Position numbers and translations under genes: made by a program
Notes under the pieces: model-generated
The model's database searches: none
What the model was told of the DNA's origin: nothing
The model's input: only the letters and a program-made list of their open reading frames with translations
Part shown: piece by piece, positions 35,648-39,092 of the stretch
Position numbering within the stretch: the stretch's first letter is position 1
How the letters are laid out: each line of letters begins with the position of its first letter
NCBI GenBank assembly: GCA_945892755.1
Contig: CAMDDO010000022.1
Span: forward strand, 1 to 39,092
Length of the DNA stretch: 39,092 bases
Source of the DNA: Rhizobium sp. Q54
Lineage (GTDB): Bacteria; Pseudomonadota; Alphaproteobacteria; UBA828
Direction: 5' to 3'

Positions 35648-36355
35648 GTGGCGATCCGACTTGCGACATTTTCGATCGCCGCCCGCGATCCAGTAACCGA
35701 ATTCCTAGGCACGGCGGTATCGACCAAAGTTCCGGCGGTCGGTAGCCTCTGTCCCTTTATCCGTCATCGCGTCGGTGCGGTGTGTACGCAGGCTTGGGTC
35801 AATCCAAGTCTGGGCCCGCGCGTTCTCGATCGGCTTGAGAGAGACCAAACGGCAACCGAGGCGCTTCGGTCCGTGATGGCCGGTGAGATCGATTGCGAAA
35901 TTCGCCAGGTCGGTGTGGTCGATGCGAGCGGCCGTGCCGCGGCATTCACCGGAAACGCCACCGACGCCTGGGCTGGTCATCGGACCGGCGCGAACTACAG
36001 CGTACAGGGTAATATGCTGGTCGGCGGAGCGACGATTGATGCCATGGCCAAGTCATTCGAAGGCACGGTCGGCCTCGATTTGGCTGAGCGCATGATGCGC
36101 GTGCTCGAGGCCGGTCAAGCGGCCGGAGGCGACCGCCGCGGTCGGCAATCCGCGGCACTCCTGGTACGCGGTCCCGAAGTCTATCCTTTGGTCGATCTCA
36201 GGGTCGATGAACATCCCGACCCAGTCGCCGAGCTGCGCCGCATCTTCGAGGTCGCGAAGCGCGAATTGTTCCCCTTCATTGCCGCTCTGCCTACCAAGGA
36301 ACGACCGGCTGGCGATTTCGCCCGCGTCAGGGCCGCCATGGTGCCGAAGTCCTAG
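35648..36355 (+). CDS. DUF1028 family protein
   Basis: This 235-aa protein matches DUF1028: the N-terminus FSIAARDP, then AVSTKVPAVGSLCPFIRH, VGAVCTQAWVNPSLGP, and GNMLVG in the middle; the C-terminal tail has PLVDLRVDEHPDPVAELRRI. The fold is Ntn-hydrolase-like by what is known of the family; its reaction is not established. The start GTG 35648 is chosen because the conserved part begins nine codons later. Its TAG stop overlaps the TAG stop of trkH as the palindrome CTAG. Confidence 0.87.
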   Translation: MAIRLATFSIAARDPVTEFLGTAVSTKVPAVGSLCPFIRHRVGAVCTQAWVNPSLGPRVLDRLERDQTATEALRSVMAGEIDCEIRQVGVVDASGRAAAFTGNATDAWAGHRTGANYSVQGNMLVGGATIDAMAKSFEGTVGLDLAERMMRVLEAGQAAGGDRRGRQSAALLVRGPEVYPLVDLRVDEHPDPVAELRRIFEVAKRELFPFIAALPTKERPAGDFARVRAAMVPKS

Positions 36356-37803
36356 CCGCGCCAGAAGCGCCGGGTAAAGAGCACGAGCACCGTGAAGAGC
36401 TCGAGCCGGCCGAGCAACATGGCGAAGGAAAGCAGCCAGAGCGCACCGTCCGGCATGGCCTTGAATTGGCCGCCGCCGTTGATCGGGCCGAGCCCGCCGC
36501 CGGTGTTGCCCAGTGTCGAGGCGGCGGCCGAGAAGCTGGTCAGAAGATCGAAGCCGAACGCCGCCAGCGCGATCGCGATCAGGACGAATGCAACCACGAA
36601 AGCGACGATCAACAGCAACGCGGAGTAAGCGACCGATTCCGGCACGGACCGCTCGTTGTACATGATGCTCTCGGCGGAATGCGGGTGATTGAGCCGGTGC
36701 ACGTGGCCGCGCAGAACGCTGATCAGCATGTTGAAGCGGAACGCCTTGATGCCGCCGGTGGTCGATCCCGTGCAGGCGCCGACCAGCATGGCGAGCAATA
36801 GGATGACTTCCGCCAAACCGCCCCAGGCCACGTAATTCGTCGAGGCCAGTCCGGTGCTGGTGATGAGCGAGACAAAGATGAATCCCGAATGCCGGAATGC
36901 GGTACCGGCATCGGTGCCGAGGCCAAAATGATTCCACAGGCCGAGGACGGCGATGCCGCCAAGGCACATCCAGAAGAAGAGTTGTACTTGCTGGTCAGAA
37001 AAGATGACCCGCCAATCGCGCTTGAGCAGCGTGCGGTAGAACAAGACCATTGGCAGGCCGCCGAGGAACATGAACAGCGTGCCGATCGCGTCGATGGAGA
37101 GCGAGTCATAGTAGGCAAACGACTGGTCATGGGTCGAGAAACCGCCGGTCGAGATCGTCGCCATGCCGTGGCTGATCGCGTCGAAGAACGACATGCCGGC
37201 GGTCCAATAGGCGATGACGCACAACGCGACCAGGCCGAGATAGACGGAGATCGTCATGACGGCGATCTGGGTCGCGCGCGGCAGCACCTTCTCGCCTTGA
37301 TCGGATGATTCGAGACGGAAGAGCTGCATGCCGCCGACCCGGAGGAACGGAAGCACGGCGAGCGCGATGACGATGATGCCGGCGCCGCCGAACCCCTGCA
37401 GAAGGGCGCGCCAGAGCAGGATGCCGGCGGGCATCTGGTCGAGATCGGTGAGCGTGGTCGCTCCGGTCGTGGTCAGTCCCGACATCGCCTCGAAATAGGC
37501 GGCGGTATAATTCATATCGAGCCCGGCGAAGGTGAAGGGGAGGGCGGCGAAGGCCGGCAGGATCACCCAGCTCAGCGTGGTCAGGAGAAAGGCCTGCCGG
37601 CGATCGAGCGCGAAGCGCTTGCCGCGGTTGGCCAGCATCAGCATGCCGCCGAGGATGATGGTGACGCCGGCCGATACCATGAAAACGCGCCAGTCTTCGT
37701 TGCCGTCGCCGGCATCGACCATCGCCGGGATCGTCATGCCGAGGCCGAGCGGCAACAGCAGCACGCCGATGACGTAGAAGACGGGCCCGAGCTTGGGGGT
37801 CAT
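36352..37803 (-). CDS. trkH: TrkH-type potassium uptake channel
   Basis: This 483-aa inner-membrane protein is the channel subunit of the Trk K+ uptake system. The four pore loops of the selectivity filter are visible: GLTTTGATTL, ATISTGGFST, ITSTGLASTNY and STLGNTGGGLG. About 10-12 hydrophobic segments fit the 8-transmembrane plus 4 half-helix layout with extra N-terminal helices. GAGG lies 7 nt before the ATG. The cytosolic NAD-binding partner TrkA is not in this window. It is convergent with the DUF1028 gene. Confidence 0.93.
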   Translation of the reverse strand: MTPKLGPVFYVIGVLLLPLGLGMTIPAMVDAGDGNEDWRVFMVSAGVTIILGGMLMLANRGKRFALDRRQAFLLTTLSWVILPAFAALPFTFAGLDMNYTAAYFEAMSGLTTTGATTLTDLDQMPAGILLWRALLQGFGGAGIIVIALAVLPFLRVGGMQLFRLESSDQGEKVLPRATQIAVMTISVYLGLVALCVIAYWTAGMSFFDAISHGMATISTGGFSTHDQSFAYYDSLSIDAIGTLFMFLGGLPMVLFYRTLLKRDWRVIFSDQQVQLFFWMCLGGIAVLGLWNHFGLGTDAGTAFRHSGFIFVSLITSTGLASTNYVAWGGLAEVILLLAMLVGACTGSTTGGIKAFRFNMLISVLRGHVHRLNHPHSAESIMYNERSVPESVAYSALLLIVAFVVAFVLIAIALAAFGFDLLTSFSAAASTLGNTGGGLGPINGGGQFKAMPDGALWLLSFAMLLGRLELFTVLVLFTRRFWRG

Positions 37804-37883
37804 GCCGCGCCTCGGATCTGCTCAATTTGTCGGCCAGACAGGACGCCCGGCCGGCGGCGTAGGGCGGATCGAGCGCGGGGATG

Positions 37884-37959
37884 TGGTGCCGGCAGCAGGA
37901 ATTGAACCCGCGACCCCCTGATTACAAATCAGGTGCTCTACCGACTGAGCTATGCCGGC
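37884..37959 (-). tRNA. tRNA-Thr(TGT)
   Basis: The 76-nt minus-strand sequence folds as a cloverleaf: acceptor GCCGGCA/TGCCGGC, D-arm GCTC/GAGC, anticodon stem CCTGA/TCAGG with loop TTTGTAA (anticodon TGT at 37924-37926), T-arm GCGGG/CCTGC with TTCAATT, and an encoded CCA end. It reads ACA codons for threonine. It lies between trkH and rlmB. Confidence 0.96.
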
Positions 37960-38052
37960 CCCGCGCGGCCGGTTGCCCTTGAACTCGACCGGCGCGAACG
38001 TAATCCGGGCCGCCGGTGAGGTACAAGCCCTGGGGTCGCAAGGCACGGCTCT

Positions 38053-38862
38053 CTAGCGGTTTGCGGCGACGTAGAGCGCGATCGCCGCCGCGTTCGATAC
38101 GTTCAGGCTGCGAATCGGGCCACGAGTCGGGATCGTGGCCAGCTGGTCGCAGGCCTCGCGCACCAATCGGCGCAGGCCGGCGCCCTCCGCGCCGAGCACG
38201 AGGGCTACCTTTTCGTGGTCACTAACCGCGTCCGAGATCAGTGTCGTTGAATCCTCGATAAGCCCTATACACCAATAATTTAGGTCCCTAAGTTCAGAAA
38301 TCCCACGAGCAAGATTGACGACTCGCGCGAGCGGCACGAGATCGAGCGCGCCGGAGGCCGCCTTGGCCAATGCGCCAGTGAGCTCGGCCGAATGGCGCTC
38401 CTGCATGACCAAGGCTGCGGCGCCAAATGCCGCCGCTGAACGAAGGATCGCGCCGACGTTGTGCGGGTCGGTGACCTGATCGAGCACGATGACCGGACCG
38501 GAGCCGCGCGCGCAGGCTTCGTCGAGCCCGAGCTCGGGCAGCGCCGCGGCGTGAAGCGCCACGCCCTGGTGGACGGCGCCATGGGGCAGGGCCCGATCGA
38601 TCTCAGCCCGATCGGCCGGGGCGGCCGCGGCCAAAACGACGGCACCGGTTGATCCGTCCGGCGGGGCCGGCGACCGGCGTAGCGCCTCCAGCGCTTCGCG
38701 CGTCGCTAGCAGCCGGAGTGCACGGCGTTCGGGATTGGCGAGCGCCGCCGCGACGGCATGGTAGCCATAGAGCCAAAGCCCGCCTCCCGGGGATGCGAAC
38801 GTGGCTCCGCCGCGCGAACTTGCTGTCGCACGGCGGGTTCGGTCACGATGGTTGCGGCTCAT
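38053..38862 (-). CDS. rlmB: 23S rRNA (guanosine-2'-O-)-methyltransferase, TrmH/SpoU family
   Basis: This 269-aa enzyme methylates a ribose 2'-OH, in RlmB G2251 of 23S rRNA, using S-adenosylmethionine. The N-terminal substrate domain has [17 protein letters not shown]; the C-terminal SPOUT knot has [25 protein letters not shown] and [14 protein letters not shown]. Close relatives that act on tRNA cannot be fully excluded. ATG 38862 is chosen; a GTG at 38901 would extend it by 13 residues and lie inside the likely promoter. No ribosome binding site is visible before the ATG. Confidence 0.9.
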   Translation of the reverse strand: MSRNHRDRTRRATASSRGGATFASPGGGLWLYGYHAVAAALANPERRALRLLATREALEALRRSPAPPDGSTGAVVLAAAAPADRAEIDRALPHGAVHQGVALHAAALPELGLDEACARGSGPVIVLDQVTDPHNVGAILRSAAAFGAAALVMQERHSAELTGALAKAASGALDLVPLARVVNLARGISELRDLNYWCIGLIEDSTTLISDAVSDHEKVALVLGAEGAGLRRLVREACDQLATIPTRGPIRSLNVSNAAAIALYVAANR

Positions 38863-38872
38863 GGCGGTGACG

Positions 38873-38901
38873 ATTATAGTGGGAATGATAGATGTTCCCA
38901 C
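38873..38901 (-). promoter_or_regulatory. Putative rlmB promoter with inverted repeat
   Basis: On the minus strand a perfect TATAAT lies at 38878-38873, 10 nt before the rlmB ATG. Directly upstream is an inverted repeat, GTGGGAA-N9-TTCCCAC (38879-38901), which spans the spacer and the weak -35 GTGGGA. The repeat could be an operator. If the -10 is real, the transcript would start within a few bases of the ATG, giving an almost leaderless message. Confidence 0.45.
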
Positions 38902-38959
38902 TGGTTCTGAGACGTCGGGGCGCCGGCGACTTGGAAGCGGTGCGGCTTGCTATCATTCG

Positions 38960-38987
38960 TTGACATCTCAGAGGGATTGCCCATAGT
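38960..38987 (+). promoter_or_regulatory. Putative promoter of tRNA-Tyr
   Basis: A perfect TTGACA (38960-38965), a 16-bp spacer and CATAGT (38982-38987, 4 of 6 to TATAAT) lie about 36 bp upstream of the tRNA-Tyr gene on the same strand. Confidence 0.5.
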
Positions 38988-39023
38988 GCGCCCTTTCGCG
39001 GCAAGCGGCTGCCAGGCTGGTAC

Positions 39024-39092
39024 GGAGGGGTGGCCGAGTGGTTAAAGGCAGCAGACTGTAAATCTGCCGACGTCAGTCTACGAAGGTTCGAA
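39024..39092 (+). tRNA. tRNA-Tyr(GTA), truncated by window edge
   Basis: The visible 69 nt start with GGAGGGG, then D-arm GGCCGAGTGGTTAAAGGC, anticodon stem CAGAC/ATCTG-like with loop CTGTAAA (anticodon GTA at 39058-39060), a long variable arm of class II type, and the start of the T-arm AGGTTCGAA. The 3' acceptor strand lies beyond the window. A long variable arm with GTA is typical of bacterial tRNA-Tyr. Confidence 0.95.

Overview
The window is one piece of a high-GC chromosome, most likely from an alphaproteobacterium. This rests on gene content (UrtABCDE-like and PotBC-like ABC operons, a CoxMSL-type molybdenum hydroxylase, a glutathione-dependent formaldehyde dehydrogenase), short intergenic foldback repeats, and many GGAGG-led starts with 1-4 nt gene overlaps. 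The order or genus cannot be fixed from what is visible. Only the first ~650 bases are AT-rich; they hold the 5' part of an imported-looking DUF4145 gene running off the left edge.

Layout. 1-618 (-): DUF4145 protein. 834-3666 (-): alpha/beta hydrolase and a two-subunit class III extradiol dioxygenase of the 2-aminophenol 1,6-dioxygenase (AmnAB) type, interrupted by a 167-bp foldback element. 3822-4971 (+): DUF411 periplasmic protein and an orphan single-domain response regulator. 4997-6106 (-): formaldehyde dehydrogenase; 6221-6808 (+): VOC protein. 6888-11666 (-): SMP-30 lactonase plus medium, small and large subunits of a CoxMSL-like hydroxylase. 11830-14525 (+): a compact cluster of a class I amidotransferase, a VOC protein, an ABC ATPase with every catalytic motif lost, and an NTF2-like protein. 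14582-16063 (-): MFS transporter with a tiny membrane ORF behind it. 16208-19413 (+): thiolase, enoyl-CoA hydratase and acyl-CoA dehydrogenase, a partial beta-oxidation-like set. 19485-20309 (-): serine acetyltransferase. 20418-26023 (-): UrtABCDE-like ABC transporter whose last gene is an unrecognised, internally duplicated 269-aa protein. 26290-27291 (-): quinone reductase. 27528-32220 (+): NTF2-like protein, polyamine-type binding protein and two permeases with no ATPase, and a PhyH-type dioxygenase. 32291-33628 (+): ArsB/NhaD-type permease. 33625-34830 (-): flavin-dependent monooxygenase of the acyl-CoA dehydrogenase fold. 35396-36355 (+): small hypothetical and DUF1028 protein. 36352-37803 (-): TrkH. 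Then tRNA-Thr(TGT) (-), rlmB (-), and a truncated tRNA-Tyr(GTA) (+) at the right edge.

Taken together this is mostly a catabolic and uptake region: aromatic amine or phenol ring cleavage, molybdenum hydroxylation, CoA-thioester degradation, and two solute ABC importers, followed by housekeeping genes at the right end. No dedicated DNA-binding regulator was recognised. The two most unusual items are the duplicated unknown protein carried in the ABC operon (20418-21227) and the cluster built around a motif-dead ABC ATPase (11830-14525).
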